Part shown: positions 37,553 through 47,109 of the stretch, one piece after another
Layout: each line of letters starts with the position of its first letter
Numbering within the stretch: position 1 is the first letter of the stretch
Assembly: GCF_003931915.1 (NCBI RefSeq)
Contig: NZ_RSAA01000020.1
Location: 248,001-312,000 of the forward strand
Source of the DNA: Saccharopolyspora rhizosphaerae
GTDB taxonomy: Bacteria > Actinomycetota > Actinomycetes > Mycobacteriales > Pseudonocardiaceae
Reading direction: 5' to 3'
DNA length: 64,000 nt
Made by a program: the position numbers and the translations under genes
The notes under the pieces: generated by a model
The model's database searches: none
Told to the model about the DNA's origin: nothing
The model's input: only the letters and a program-made list of their open reading frames with translations

Positions 37553-38731
37553 TCACCGCGCCCGGCGCGATCCCAACGCGCGCATCGCGACCGCGCCGAT
37601 GAACGGGCCCGGCGCCAGCAGCAGGAACGCGAAGCGCCATCCCACGGCCGCGGCCAGCAGCGGCACCAGCTGGATGCTCACCACCGTCAACCCGAATCCG
37701 ATGGCGGTCTGCGCGGTCAGCGCGGTGCCCACGAAGCGCGGGTCGGCGGCCTCGCTCAGCGACGTCGAGAACACTCCCGAGTCGGCGATCACCGCAGCGC
37801 CCCACACCACGCAGAACACCACCAGCACGACGGGTCCGGCGTCGAAGGCGAGCGGTGACAGGGCGCAGCACGCCCCGCTGATCACCAGGGCGGTCACCGC
37901 CGCCGGGGACCGCCCGTAGCGGTCGGCACCCCACCCGCCGAGCAGGCAGCCGATCGCACCCGCGATGCCGATGGTGACGAACACGGTGATCCCGGTGGAG
38001 GCCGGCAGGTCGCGCCCGGCCTCGCTGGTCAGCAAGAAGGTCGGGATCCACGTCCACAGCGCGTAGAGCTCCCACATGTGCCCGAAGTAGCCGAGGTTGG
38101 CCAGCCGCGGCCCGCGTTCGCGGAACATCGACACCGCGTAGCGCGGGTTGTGCACACCCGCCGAGGCCGCCAGGTGCGGGCCAGGCCGCACCACGGTCAC
38201 CGCCACCAACGCGCCGAGCAACGCGGTTCCCGCGGCCGCGACCAGCACCGCGCGCCACGGCAGCTCCCCGAAGCCGCCGATGAGGTGCGGCAGCGCGGAA
38301 CCGACCGTCAACGCCGCGATCAGCAGGCCCATCGCCAAACCTCTCCCCCGGCTGGGCGCCCAGGAAGCCATCAGCTTCATGCCGACCGGGTAGACGCCCG
38401 CCAGGCACACACCGGTCATGAAGCGCAGCGGGATCGCCCCGGCCATGCCGTCGACGGCGCCCGCGAGCAGCAGCGTCCACCCGGCGGCCAGGGCCGCGCT
38501 GGCCGCGAGCAGCAGGTGCGGGCGGATCCGGTCGGCGAGGTTCAGCAGCGACGAGCCGACGGCGCCGGCGACGAAACCGAGCTGGACCGATCCGGTCAAC
38601 CACACCGCCGCGGCAGCGCTGATCCCCCACTCCTGGCGCAGCGGGGGGACCACGGCGGACACGGAGAACCACACTGCCAGCCCGAACACCTGGACCACGG
38701 CGATCGCGCCGCGCTGCACACCCGAACGCAT
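37553..38731 (-). CDS. MFS transporter (12-helix, CynX/NarK-like)
   Basis: A 392-residue transporter with about 12 helices: IAVVQVFGLAVWFSVSAVVP first, SWAPSRGRGLAMGLLIAALT in the middle, and GGWGADRYGRSPAAV in the second-half loop. Starts at ATG 38731, close to the divergent gene at 38795. The substrate cannot be told. It stands 63 bases upstream of the MaoC gene and is likely in the same unit. Confidence 0.85.
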   Translation of the reverse strand: MRSGVQRGAIAVVQVFGLAVWFSVSAVVPPLRQEWGISAAAAVWLTGSVQLGFVAGAVGSSLLNLADRIRPHLLLAASAALAAGWTLLLAGAVDGMAGAIPLRFMTGVCLAGVYPVGMKLMASWAPSRGRGLAMGLLIAALTVGSALPHLIGGFGELPWRAVLVAAAGTALLGALVAVTVVRPGPHLAASAGVHNPRYAVSMFRERGPRLANLGYFGHMWELYALWTWIPTFLLTSEAGRDLPASTGITVFVTIGIAGAIGCLLGGWGADRYGRSPAAVTALVISGACCALSPLAFDAGPVVLVVFCVVWGAAVIADSGVFSTSLSEAADPRFVGTALTAQTAIGFGLTVVSIQLVPLLAAAVGWRFAFLLLAPGPFIGAVAMRALGSRRAR

Positions 38732-38794
38732 GTCCCGCAGTCTGCCTCACCGCTTCCGGTTGACCCGCCGGGCTCGGGGTGCTTGTGTCGAGGC

Positions 38795-39598
38795 GTGCTG
38801 GATCGAGAACGGATCGTGGACGCGCTGGCGACCGAGTGGGACGAGCTGGACCGGTTGCTGACCGAGCTGGACGACGCGCAGTGGGAGCAGGAGACGCCAC
38901 TGCCGGGCTGGCGGGTGCGCGACATCGCCGCACACCTCATCGGCACCGAGCTGATGCTCAGTGGTGAGCCGACCCCGGACAGCGGCAAGGACGTGACCTC
39001 TTACCCGCACGTGCACAACGACGTCGGCGCGCGCAACGAGCACTACGTCGAGCACTTCCGCGAGCAGCCGCACGAGGCGGTGCTCGCCACGTTCCGCGAC
39101 ACCACGGCCGCACGGCTGGAGTCGCTGCGGATGATGCCGGACGAGGAGTTCCACGCCCCGGCGAAGACCCCGGCCGGCCAGGACACCTACGCGCGCTTCA
39201 TGCGGATCCGGGTCTTCGACTGCTGGATGCACGAGCAGGACGTCCGCGACGCGGTGGGCCTGCCCGGGAGCGACGGCGGAGCCCCGGCGGACCTGTCGAT
39301 CGACGAGATCACCACCGCGCTGGGCTTCGTGGTCGGCAAGCGCGCCAGCGCGCCGGACGGATCCCGCGTCACCTTCGAGCTCGGGTCGCGCACCCTGCAC
39401 GTCGCGGTGGACGGCCGGGCGAAGGTCGTCGACTCGCTGCCCGGCGACCCCACCGTCCGGATCACCCTGCCGCTCGGCGTGTTCACCCGGCTCTGCGGCG
39501 GCAGGGTCGACCCCGCCGAGGCCCTGCCCTCGGTGTCCTTCGAGGGCGATGAGGCGCTCGGCGAGCACATCGCCAAGAACCTCGCCTTCACCATCTGA
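38795..39598 (+). CDS. Maleylpyruvate-isomerase-family mycothiol-dependent protein (DinB-like)
   Basis: A 267-residue protein with an N-terminal four-helix MDMPI/DinB bundle (WDELDRLLTELDDAQWEQETPLPGWRVRDIAAHLIG has the W-x-P-GW-x-V-x-D-x-xAH signature) and a C-terminal alpha/beta domain ending in a sterol-carrier-like fold (PSVSFEGDEALGEHIAKNLAFTI). His residues near 48 and in WMHEQDVR fit the metal site. GTG 38795 lies 63 bases from the divergent MFS gene. Mycothiol-dependent transferases of this type act on xenobiotics or maleylpyruvate; the substrate is unknown. Confidence 0.85.
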   Translation: MLDRERIVDALATEWDELDRLLTELDDAQWEQETPLPGWRVRDIAAHLIGTELMLSGEPTPDSGKDVTSYPHVHNDVGARNEHYVEHFREQPHEAVLATFRDTTAARLESLRMMPDEEFHAPAKTPAGQDTYARFMRIRVFDCWMHEQDVRDAVGLPGSDGGAPADLSIDEITTALGFVVGKRASAPDGSRVTFELGSRTLHVAVDGRAKVVDSLPGDPTVRITLPLGVFTRLCGGRVDPAEALPSVSFEGDEALGEHIAKNLAFTI

Positions 39599-39677
39599 GG
39601 CCGTTCACCCGCTCCGGGGCGGTGAAGCGGATGCGGAGTCGCGCACGGAGCGAACGCAGGTTCCTGGGGGAGCGGGG

Positions 39678-39813
39678 TACCGGGAACGGCACCGCGCGGT
39701 GTGGCCGGAGATGCGGGAGGCGCTGCACGACACCGGCTGGCGCAACTACTCGCTCTTCCTGCGTCGTCGACCTTGTCGGGCCTGACGTGCAGGACGAAGC
39801 AGATCCGCTGCAT
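39678..39813 (-). pseudogene. rhaM: L-rhamnose mutarotase remnant disrupted by a small inversion
   Basis: On the minus strand ATG 39813, overlapping the transporter stop as TGATG, gives MQRICFVLHVRPDKVDD, the RhaM N-terminus. The next part of RhaM, YRERHRAVWPEMREALHDTG followed by WRNYSLFLR, is found on the plus strand at 39678-39767, so this segment of about 90 bases has been flipped. The junctions sit in GTCGAC-GAC / CGTCGTCGAC, a short inverted match. The C-terminal half is not found. RhaM interconverts L-rhamnose anomers and is helpful but not essential for growth on rhamnose. Confidence 0.8.
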
Positions 39814-41100
39814 CACGTCGCCCATCCCTGCTCCTGCTCGATCTCCTCCAAGGTCAGACCTTCGGTCTTCGGACCCCAGACGACACCGATGACACCGCTG
39901 ATCACGATGAACGCGGTCAGGATGTAGGCCAGCGTCTGGAAGCCGGTCGCGGTGATGATCGGCACGAAGAAGCTCCAGAAACCGAGACCGATGCGCACCA
40001 CCGCGAACATCAGACCCTGGGCGGTGCTGCGCAGCTTGGTCGGGAACAGCTCACCGGACCAGATCTGGAAGAAGTGCTGGGCGCCGAACCCGCCACCGAT
40101 GCCGATGGCCACGATGTAGCCCAACGCGGAACCGAAGTTCAGCGGCAGCACCGCCAGCAGCACCATGCCGCCCGCCTGGACCACCGTGGACAGGGCCAGC
40201 ATCAGGCGGCGGTTGAACCGGTCGTTGAACGGCATGAAAGACCAGCACGGTGAACACCGCGACCAGCAGGAAGTACAGGCACTGCAACCCGACGCTGGCG
40301 GCGTCGCTCTGGCTGCCGAAGGCCTTGAGCAGGTACGGCGTGTAGAAGCCGTTGGTGCCGGCGAAGAGGTTCCAGATGCCGTACATGCCGATGAGCGTCA
40401 GCGACAGCTTCAGCCCCTTGCCGCTCAGCAGCGGGCGCAGCGCCGCGCCCCACGTCACCGGACCGGATCCGGTGGCCTCCGACTCCCAGCGCGCGGATTC
40501 GCCGATGCCGTGCCGCATCCACCAGGTGACCAGCGCGACGAGGAACAGGCTCGCGAAGAGCAACCGCATGCCCAGCATGCCCAGGGGCTGCAGCAGCAGG
40601 CCGAGCGCCAGCGTCACGATCGGGCCGAGCGACCACAGGACCTGCGAGAGGCCGCCGAGCTTGCCGCGCTTGCGAGCCGGCGAGAACTCGGTGATGAGGC
40701 TCCACGACGCCGGGATGTCGGCGCCCACGGCCAAGCCGACCAGGATGTAGCCGACGAACAGCATCCAGGTGTCGACGGCGAAGATCAGCCAGAGCGTGCC
40801 GAACATGTACAGCAGCAGGTCGTAGGCGTAGATCTTCTTGCGCCCGTAGCGGTCGCAGATGTACCCACCGACCAGCGCACCCACACCGGCCGAGATCGCG
40901 TTGGAGCTCAGCGCGCCGAGCAGGCCGACGGTGCTGTCACCGAGGCCGAAGGCCGAGACCCACACGCTCAGCGCGACCGAGCCGGCGACGATCGATCCTG
41001 CGTCGATGTAGCTGGCCATCGCCGCTACGAACGACCACTTCCAGTGCTGTCGGGGTGAGGCGTTCTCGCTCTGCTGAACTCCTGCAGCGGATGAAGTCAT
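39813..41100 (-). pseudogene. MFS sugar transporter of the rhamnose locus, one-base frameshift
   Basis: ATG 41100 opens a transporter with GGYICDRYGRKKIYAYDLLLY and ADIPASWSLITEFSPARKRG, followed by about seven helices up to VAVFTVLVF. There the frame breaks at the AAA of 40236-40238 (an extra base). The last five helices (MPFNDRFNRRLMLAL to the EIEQEQGWAT end) continue in another frame to 39813. Joined, it would be about 428 residues, a normal MFS size. A homopolymer slip could be a sequencing error; the broken rhaM directly behind it argues that decay is real. The promoter region carries a LacI-type operator at 41162-41175. Confidence 0.82.
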
Positions 41101-41161
41101 CGTTGTCCTTCATGCAGCTCGTCGAGTCGGGACGTCGGCCGCTCCAGGGCGCAGACGACGC

Positions 41162-41175
41162 TTGAAACGTTTTTA
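41162..41175. promoter_or_regulatory. LacI-family operator before the transporter gene
   Basis: TTGAAACGTTTTTA lies 61 bases before the transporter ATG. It has the central CG and AAACGTTT core of LacI-type operators and matches the reverse complement of 41733-41746 at 13 of 14 bases. Confidence 0.78.
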
Positions 41176-41372
41176 GTGGCGAGCACACTAGAGAGGTGGC
41201 CCACCCGCGTCAAGAGGCTGATCGGCTCACGGGCGCGTCGGCGAGGAGCACCCGAAGACGAGTGATTGCTGGCAGGAGGCGTGCTCGTGGCGGCGCCGGA
41301 ATTCGTTGGCCTTCGGAGCAGAACCTCCGCGGACGGGGTCGCACTGGGAGCCGTCACGAGAAGGACGGGTCG

Positions 41373-41389
41373 ATGTCCAGGTTGGACAT
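41373..41389. repeat. Inverted repeat ATGTCCA-3-TGGACAT
   Basis: A perfect seven-base inverted repeat with a GGT spacer in the middle of the divergent gap. It could be an operator or a small hairpin; nothing links it to a regulator. Confidence 0.4.
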
Positions 41390-41692
41390 CGCCGAGCCAC
41401 GTGCGGCTACCACTCCGATGACTCAAGTCCTGTGCCTGACGGTCGTACCGCAGCCGCCCGGCCGCGGAGCGCCCCTGCGCGCCCAAGCGCGAGAGGCGAA
41501 GCGCTGATCGTGGCGAGCGCCCCACACCCGCCATCACCAGCCCCTGGCCGCACAACGCTTCACACGTCGGTCACTTCCTGCAGCGCCAAGCTGCCCACAA
41601 GACCTCGAAGCGGAGACGCACTGGGGGCTTGACCACGACGAACCCGTCCGACGAGGCGATGCTTCCCACCACCTGCGGTTTCGAGACGGTTG

Positions 41693-41746
41693 TTGACTCG
41701 CGCTCCCGGACCCGCCTACGCTTCCTCGGAGCTTAAAACGTTTCAA
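41693..41746 (+). promoter_or_regulatory. Promoter and LacI-family operator of the rhaI operon
   Basis: TTGACT (41693-41698), an 18-base spacer and TACGCT (41717-41722) form a good promoter. TTAAAACGTTTCAA at 41733-41746 sits just downstream, over the expected transcription start, so a bound LacI-type repressor would block initiation. Confidence 0.75.
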
Positions 41747-41823
41747 CCCCCTCTTCGCGTCACCGCGTCCCTCCGTCCGGAGCTGCGGTGGTGCCTCGCC
41801 CGCGATGCGCACTGGAGCCGACG

Positions 41824-42990
41824 ATGCCTGACCAGAAGACCGTCAAAGCGGCGCTGACCAAGCAGCGGATCGAAACCCCCTCCTGGGCCTACGGGAACTC
41901 CGGGACGCGGTTCAAGACCTTCCTGCAGGAGGGTGTTCCGCGCGACCCGTTCGAGAAGCTCGACGACGCCGCCCAGGTGCACGCCTTCACCGGCGTGGCG
42001 CCCAGCGTCGCCCTGCACATCCCGTGGGACCGGGTCGACGACTACGCCGCGTTGCGCGCGCACGCCGAATCGCTCGGCCTGGAGCTGGGGGCGATCAACC
42101 CGAACACGTTCCAGGAGGACGACTACAAGCTCGGCAGCCTCTGCAACCCCGACCCGGCGGTGCGCGAGAAGGCCCAACGCCAACTGCTGGAGTGCGTCGA
42201 CATCATGGACGTGACCGGCTCCGACGCGTTGAGCCTGTGGTTCGCCGACGGGCTCAACTACCCGGGCCAGGACTCCATCGCCGAGCGCCAGGAGCGGCTG
42301 TCGGAGGGACTGCGGATCGCTTACGACCGACTCGGCGAGCACCAGCGGATGTTGTTGGAGTACAAGTTCTTCGAACCTGCCTTCTACGCCACCGACGTCC
42401 CGGACTGGGGCACCTCGTACGCGCACTGCCTGGACCTGGGTGAGCGGGCGCAGGTGCTGGTCGACACCGGCCACCACGCGCCGGGCACCAACATCGAGTT
42501 CATCGTGGCGTTCCTGCTCGGGCGCGGCCGTCTCGGCGGGTTCCACTTCAACAGCCGCTTCTACGCCGACGACGACCTCATGGTCGGTGCCGCCGACCCG
42601 TTCCAGCTGTTCCGGATCATGCACGAGATCGTGCGCGCGGGCGCCCTGGAGGACTCGGCGGACGTGGCGTTCATGCTCGACCAGTGCCACAACCTCGAAC
42701 CGAAGGTCCCGGCGCTGATCCGCTCGGTGCTCAACGTCCAGGAGGCCACCGCCAAGGCGCTGCTGGTCGACGGTGACGCCCTGGCCCGGGCCCAGCGCGA
42801 GGGCGACGTCCTCGGTGCCCACGCGGTCCTCATGGACGCCTACAACACCGACGTCCGCCCGCTGCTCGCTGAGGTCCGCGAGGACATGGGCATTGATCCC
42901 GACCCGATCGCCGCCTACCAGCGCTCCGGTTACGGCGAGAAGATCATCGCCGGACGCAAGGAGGGCACCCCCGCGGGCTGGGAAGCCTGA
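41824..42990 (+). CDS. rhaI: L-rhamnose isomerase (RhaI type)
   Basis: A 388-residue TIM-barrel isomerase converting L-rhamnose to L-rhamnulose. Metal-binding residues are seen in [30 protein letters not shown] and [15 protein letters not shown], with HIPWD near residue 66 and INPNTF near 93. The sequence is the actinomycete/Pseudomonas stutzeri-like type rather than E. coli RhaA. ATG 41824 fits the conserved N-terminus. First gene of an operon with the aldolase/dehydrogenase (111 bases on) and rhaB. A LacI-type operator overlaps its promoter. Confidence 0.93.
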   Translation: MPDQKTVKAALTKQRIETPSWAYGNSGTRFKTFLQEGVPRDPFEKLDDAAQVHAFTGVAPSVALHIPWDRVDDYAALRAHAESLGLELGAINPNTFQEDDYKLGSLCNPDPAVREKAQRQLLECVDIMDVTGSDALSLWFADGLNYPGQDSIAERQERLSEGLRIAYDRLGEHQRMLLEYKFFEPAFYATDVPDWGTSYAHCLDLGERAQVLVDTGHHAPGTNIEFIVAFLLGRGRLGGFHFNSRFYADDDLMVGAADPFQLFRIMHEIVRAGALEDSADVAFMLDQCHNLEPKVPALIRSVLNVQEATAKALLVDGDALARAQREGDVLGAHAVLMDAYNTDVRPLLAEVREDMGIDPDPIAAYQRSGYGEKIIAGRKEGTPAGWEA

Positions 42991-43101
42991 GCCACGGAAG
43001 TTCCACTGGAACCTCCCCCGGAGGCACCCACGTCCCACCGGATGCGACGGGTGGGAGCGGGGCCGAGACGACATGTTCCGCTACGCACCGAGAGGTTGGC
43101 C

Positions 43102-45144
43102 ATGAGCTCGACGCATCCCGAAGTGGCTGCGCTGCTTGCGCGCGCACACGAGTTGGGCGCGGATCCCCGCAACACCAACTACGCCGGGGGCAACGCCTCG
43201 GCCAAGGGCACCGACACCGACCCCGTGACCGGCGGCGACGTCCCGCTGATGTGGGTGAAGGGGTCCGGCGGTGACCTCGGGACGCTGACCGAGGCCGGGT
43301 TGGCGGTGCTGCGGCTGGACCGGCTGCGGGCGCTGGTCGACGTCTACCCCGGGGTGGACCGCGAGGACGAGGTGGTCGGCGCGTTCGACTACTGCCTGCA
43401 CGGCAAGGGTGGCGCGGCACCGTCGATCGACACCGCCATGCACGGCTTGGTCGAGGCCGCCCACATCGACCACCTGCACCCCGACGCCGGGATCGCGCTG
43501 GCCACGGCCTCCGAGGGCGAGGCGCTGACCCGGGAGTGCTTCGGCGACCAGGTCGCGTGGGTTCCGTGGCGGCGTCCCGGGTTCCAGCTGGGGCTGGACA
43601 TCGCCGCGATCAAGGAGGCGAACCCGGAGGCGATCGGCGTGGTCCTGGGTGGACACGGCATCACCGCCTGGGGCGACACGAGCGAGGAGTGCCAGCGCAA
43701 CTCGCTGCGCATCATCCGCACGGCGGAGAAGTTCATCGCCGAGCGCGGCAAGGCGGAGCCGTTCGGCCCGGTGGTCGAGGGGTTCGAGCCGTTGCCGGAG
43801 GAGCAGCGCAGGAGGCGGGCGGCCGAGCTCGCGCCGGTGGTCCGCGGCCTGGCCTCCACGGACCGCCCGCAGGTCGGCCACTTCGACGACGCGCCAGAGG
43901 TGCTGGAGTTCCTGGCGCGCGAGGAGCACCCGCGCCTGGCGGCCCTGGGCACCTCGTGCCCGGACCACTTCCTGCGCACCAAGGTCCGCCCGCTGGTGCT
44001 CGACCTCAAGCCCAACGCCGACTTCGACGAGGTCGTGGCCCGGCTCGGTGAGCTCCACGAGCGCTACCGGCAGGACTACCGCGCCTACTACGAGCGTTTC
44101 GCCGAGCCGGACTCGCCCACGATGCGCGGGGCCGACCCGGCGATCGTGCTGGTGCCGGGCATCGGCATGTTCTCCTTCGGCAAGGACGAGCAGACCGCCC
44201 GCGTGGCCGCCGAGTTCTACCGCAACGCGATCAACGTGATGCGCGGCGCCGAGGCCCTCTCGACCTACCAGCCGATCGACGAAGCGGAGAAGTTCCGCAT
44301 CGAGTACTGGGCGCTGGAAGAGGCCAAGCTGGCCCGGATGCCGAAGCCGAAGCCGCTGGCGACCCGCGTCGCGCTGGTCACCGGAGCCGGTTCGGGCATC
44401 GGGAAGGCCACCGCGCAACGGCTTTCGGCCGAAGGCGCGTGCGTGGTGCTGGCCGACCGCGACCTCGACGGCGCGCAGGCGTTGGCCGAGGAGCTCGGCG
44501 GTCCGGACAAGGCGGTCGCGGTGCACGTCGACGTCACCGAGGAGGAGCAGGTCGCTGAGGCGTTCCGGACCGCGGCGCTGTCCTTCGGCGGCGTGGACCT
44601 GCTGGTCAACAACGCCGGGTTGTCGATCTCCAAGCCGTTGCTGGAGACGACCGCAGCCGACTGGGACCTGCAGCACGACGTGATGGCGCGCGGATCGTTC
44701 CTGGCATCGCGGGAGGCCGCGCGGGTGATGATCGCCCAGGGCATGGGTGGCGACATCGTCCACATCGCGAGCAAGAACTCGGTGTTCGCGGGCCCGAACA
44801 ACGTCGCCTACGGCGCGAGCAAAGCCGACCAGGCGCACCAGGTACGACTGCTGGCTGCCGAGCTGGGCGAGCACGGCATCCGCGTCAACGGCGTCAACCC
44901 GGACGGCGTGGTGCGCGGATCGGGCATCTTCGCCGGCGGTTGGGGCGCGCAGCGCGCGAAGGTCTACGGCGTGGAGGAGAGCGAGCTCGGCCGGTTCTAC
45001 GCCCAGCGCACCCTCCTCAAGCGCGAGGTGTTGCCCGAGCACGTGGCCGCGGCCGTGTTCGTGCTGGTGGGCGGCGATCTCACGCACACCACCGGGATGC
45101 ACGTGCCGGTCGACGCGGGTGTCGCCGCGGCGTTCCTCCGCTGA
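43102..45144 (+). CDS. rhaEW: Bifunctional rhamnulose-1-phosphate aldolase / L-lactaldehyde dehydrogenase
   Basis: A 680-residue fusion. Residues about 1-400 are a class II aldolase of the AraD/FucA type: NTNYAGGNAS, KGSGGDLGT, and zinc-binding histidines in HIDHLHPDAG. Residues about 430-680 are an SDR: LVTGAGSGIGKATAQ, NNAG, YGASKAD. The aldolase splits L-rhamnulose-1-phosphate into dihydroxyacetone phosphate and L-lactaldehyde; the SDR then oxidises the aldehyde to L-lactate. ATG 43102 is preferred, with GAGAGG upstream. RhaB follows 14 bases after its stop. Confidence 0.94.
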   Translation: MSSTHPEVAALLARAHELGADPRNTNYAGGNASAKGTDTDPVTGGDVPLMWVKGSGGDLGTLTEAGLAVLRLDRLRALVDVYPGVDREDEVVGAFDYCLHGKGGAAPSIDTAMHGLVEAAHIDHLHPDAGIALATASEGEALTRECFGDQVAWVPWRRPGFQLGLDIAAIKEANPEAIGVVLGGHGITAWGDTSEECQRNSLRIIRTAEKFIAERGKAEPFGPVVEGFEPLPEEQRRRRAAELAPVVRGLASTDRPQVGHFDDAPEVLEFLAREEHPRLAALGTSCPDHFLRTKVRPLVLDLKPNADFDEVVARLGELHERYRQDYRAYYERFAEPDSPTMRGADPAIVLVPGIGMFSFGKDEQTARVAAEFYRNAINVMRGAEALSTYQPIDEAEKFRIEYWALEEAKLARMPKPKPLATRVALVTGAGSGIGKATAQRLSAEGACVVLADRDLDGAQALAEELGGPDKAVAVHVDVTEEEQVAEAFRTAALSFGGVDLLVNNAGLSISKPLLETTAADWDLQHDVMARGSFLASREAARVMIAQGMGGDIVHIASKNSVFAGPNNVAYGASKADQAHQVRLLAAELGEHGIRVNGVNPDGVVRGSGIFAGGWGAQRAKVYGVEESELGRFYAQRTLLKREVLPEHVAAAVFVLVGGDLTHTTGMHVPVDAGVAAAFLR

Positions 45145-45158
45145 GGGAAGGGGCAGCT

Positions 45159-46610
45159 GTGGCGGATTCGCCGACGTTCGCGGCGGTGGACCTGGGCGCC
45201 TCCAGCGGCCGAGTCGTCCTCGGACGGCTCACCGCTGGGCGGCTGGAGGCCACCGAGGTGCACCGGTTCGCCAACGGTCCGGTGCCGCTGCCGGACGGGT
45301 TGCACTGGGACGCCGTCGGGCTGTTCCGGGAGGTGCTCACCGGGCTGCGCGAGGCGGGTGACCCGGTGTCGGTCGGGGTGGACTCCTGGGCGGTCGACTA
45401 CGGGTTGATCGACGGCTCGGGTTCGCTGCTCGGCGAACCGTTCCACTACCGGGACGCGCGGACCGACGGGGTCGCGCAGTCCTTCGTGGACTTCTTCGGG
45501 GCACGGGAGTTGTTCGCGCGCAACGGGTTGCAGTTCCTGCCCTTCAACACGATCTTCCAGCTCGCTGCGGCGGGAGGAGCGGCGGTCGCGTCGGCGGAGG
45601 CGCTGCTGCTGGTCCCGGACCTGATCGGGTACTGGCTGACCGAGCAGGTGGGTGCGGAGCTGACCAACGCCTCCACCACCGGGCTGCTGGACGCGCGGAC
45701 CCGCGAGTGGTCCCCGGAGCTCGCGCGCTCGGCGGGCATCGACCTGTCCCTGCTGCCGGCGCTGCGCAGGCCGGGTGACGTGGTCGGCGAGCTGCTGCCG
45801 GCGGTCGCCGCGGAGACCGGGCTGTCCGGCACCTCCGTGGTGGCGGTCGGCTCGCACGACACCGCCTCGGCGGTGGCCGGCGTGCCCGCGCAGACGGCGA
45901 ACTTCGCCTACGTGTGCACCGGGACCTGGTCGTTGACCGGGCTGGAGCTGCCCGCGCCGGTGCTCACCGAGGAGGCCCGTCGCGCCAACTTCACCAACGA
46001 GCTCGGCGTCGACGGCGCGGTCCGCTTCCTGCGCAACATCATGGGGCTGTGGCTGCTCCAGGAGAGCCTCCGCACCTGGGGCCTGACCAGCGAGGCCCTG
46101 CCCGGCCTGCTCGCCGAGGCGGCTCGCGCCGAACCGCTCACCGCGGTCGTCGACGCCGAGGACACCCGCTTCCTGGCACCCGGCGACATGCCGGCCCGCA
46201 TCGCCGCGGCCTGCCGCGAGATCGGCCAGCCCGTGCCGCAGACGCGCGGCGCCCTGGTGCGCTGCGTGCTCGAAAGCCTCGCGCTGGCGCACCGCCGCGC
46301 CCTCCGCGAGGCCGCGGAGCTGTCCGGCCAGGACGTCGACGTGGTCCACCTCGTCGGCGGAGGTGCCCGCAACGAGCTGCTCTGCCAGCTCACCGCCGAC
46401 GCTGTGGGAGCCCCGGTCGTCGCCGGTCCGGTGGAGGCCACGGCCACCGGGAACCTCCTGGTCCAGGCCCGGACGGCGGGTCAGGTCGGCGACCTGGACG
46501 AGATGCGCCGGATCAGCGCCGCCTCCCACCTCCTCCGCCACTACGCGCCGGAGGGCTCCACCAGCCGCTGGGAAGAGGCCGAAGGACGCGTGCCCACCAG
46601 GCTCCGGTGA
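45159..46610 (+). CDS. rhaB: L-rhamnulokinase
   Basis: A 483-residue FGGY/hexokinase-fold kinase making L-rhamnulose-1-phosphate. AVDLGASSGRVVLG is the phosphate-1 motif, VGVDSWAVDYGLID and FHYRDART are conserved in RhaB, and GGGARNELLCQLTADA closes the ATP site. The ADENOSINE-region SHDTASAVAGVPA is intact. GTG 45159 has GAAGGGG upstream. Third gene of the rhaI operon. It is intact, so catabolic enzymes survive although the local transporter and mutarotase are broken. Confidence 0.94.
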   Translation: MADSPTFAAVDLGASSGRVVLGRLTAGRLEATEVHRFANGPVPLPDGLHWDAVGLFREVLTGLREAGDPVSVGVDSWAVDYGLIDGSGSLLGEPFHYRDARTDGVAQSFVDFFGARELFARNGLQFLPFNTIFQLAAAGGAAVASAEALLLVPDLIGYWLTEQVGAELTNASTTGLLDARTREWSPELARSAGIDLSLLPALRRPGDVVGELLPAVAAETGLSGTSVVAVGSHDTASAVAGVPAQTANFAYVCTGTWSLTGLELPAPVLTEEARRANFTNELGVDGAVRFLRNIMGLWLLQESLRTWGLTSEALPGLLAEAARAEPLTAVVDAEDTRFLAPGDMPARIAAACREIGQPVPQTRGALVRCVLESLALAHRRALREAAELSGQDVDVVHLVGGGARNELLCQLTADAVGAPVVAGPVEATATGNLLVQARTAGQVGDLDEMRRISAASHLLRHYAPEGSTSRWEEAEGRVPTRLR

Positions 46611-46647
46611 GCGGTGTGCACGGGCGCGTGGGGTGGAGACTCGGGGC

Positions 46648-47076
46648 ATGGGTGGTTGGGACGCCGAGGCGCCGGGAGTGGTGACGTTGCCGTCCGGGAG
46701 GCGGGTGCGCGGACGCGGCCTGCGCAGGCCTCTCCCCGACGGCCCTCGGCCGGAGTTCGCGGTGCACCTGCTGGGTCACCGCCCCGAGCCGGTCGACTGG
46801 GAGTCGCGGTGCGTGCGCTGGCCGGACTTCTGGCTGCCCAGCGACCGCGACGACGCCGCCGACGCCCTCCGCGAGGCCTGGCGGCGCTCGGCCGCGGAAC
46901 GCGTCGAGCTCGCCTGCGGCGGAGGTCGAGGTCGCACCGGCACGGCCTTGGCCTGCCTGGCGGTCCTCGACGGTGTGCCGCCCGCGGACGCCGTCGCCTC
47001 CGTCCGCGCCCACTACCACCCGGGCGCTGTCGAAACCCCCTGGCAACGCCGCTACGTCCGCGCCTTCAGCACCTGA
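46648..47076 (+). CDS. Small CX5R protein phosphatase (dual-specificity-like)
   Basis: A 142-residue protein with the phosphatase loop ACGGGRGRTGTALACLAVL: Cys, five residues, Arg, as in tyrosine or dual-specificity phosphatases. The preceding DAADALREAWRR helix and following HYHPGAVETPWQRRYVR fit a minimal fold. The general-acid Asp is probably in WLPSDRDD. ATG 46648, with GGAGA upstream. It follows rhaB by 37 bases, perhaps on the same transcript. The target is unknown. Confidence 0.82.
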   Translation: MGGWDAEAPGVVTLPSGRRVRGRGLRRPLPDGPRPEFAVHLLGHRPEPVDWESRCVRWPDFWLPSDRDDAADALREAWRRSAAERVELACGGGRGRTGTALACLAVLDGVPPADAVASVRAHYHPGAVETPWQRRYVRAFST

Positions 47077-47109
47077 TGACCCCGCACCGGGCCACGGTGG
47101 AGTCGGCGG

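Larger units (their letters stand above)
41101..41823. other. Long divergent regulatory gap of the rhamnose locus
   Basis: The region between the transporter (minus) and rhaI (plus) has no recognisable gene in any frame, although it is long enough for a degraded one. It contains two matching LacI-type operators, one clear promoter, and an ATGTCCA-GGT-TGGACAT inverted repeat at 41373-41389. Confidence 0.6.

Noticed and set aside
41196-41507. A possible small gene in the divergent rhamnose gap
   Set aside because: The frame shows no helix-turn-helix or other motif, no good ribosome site, and amino-acid use unlike real genes nearby.
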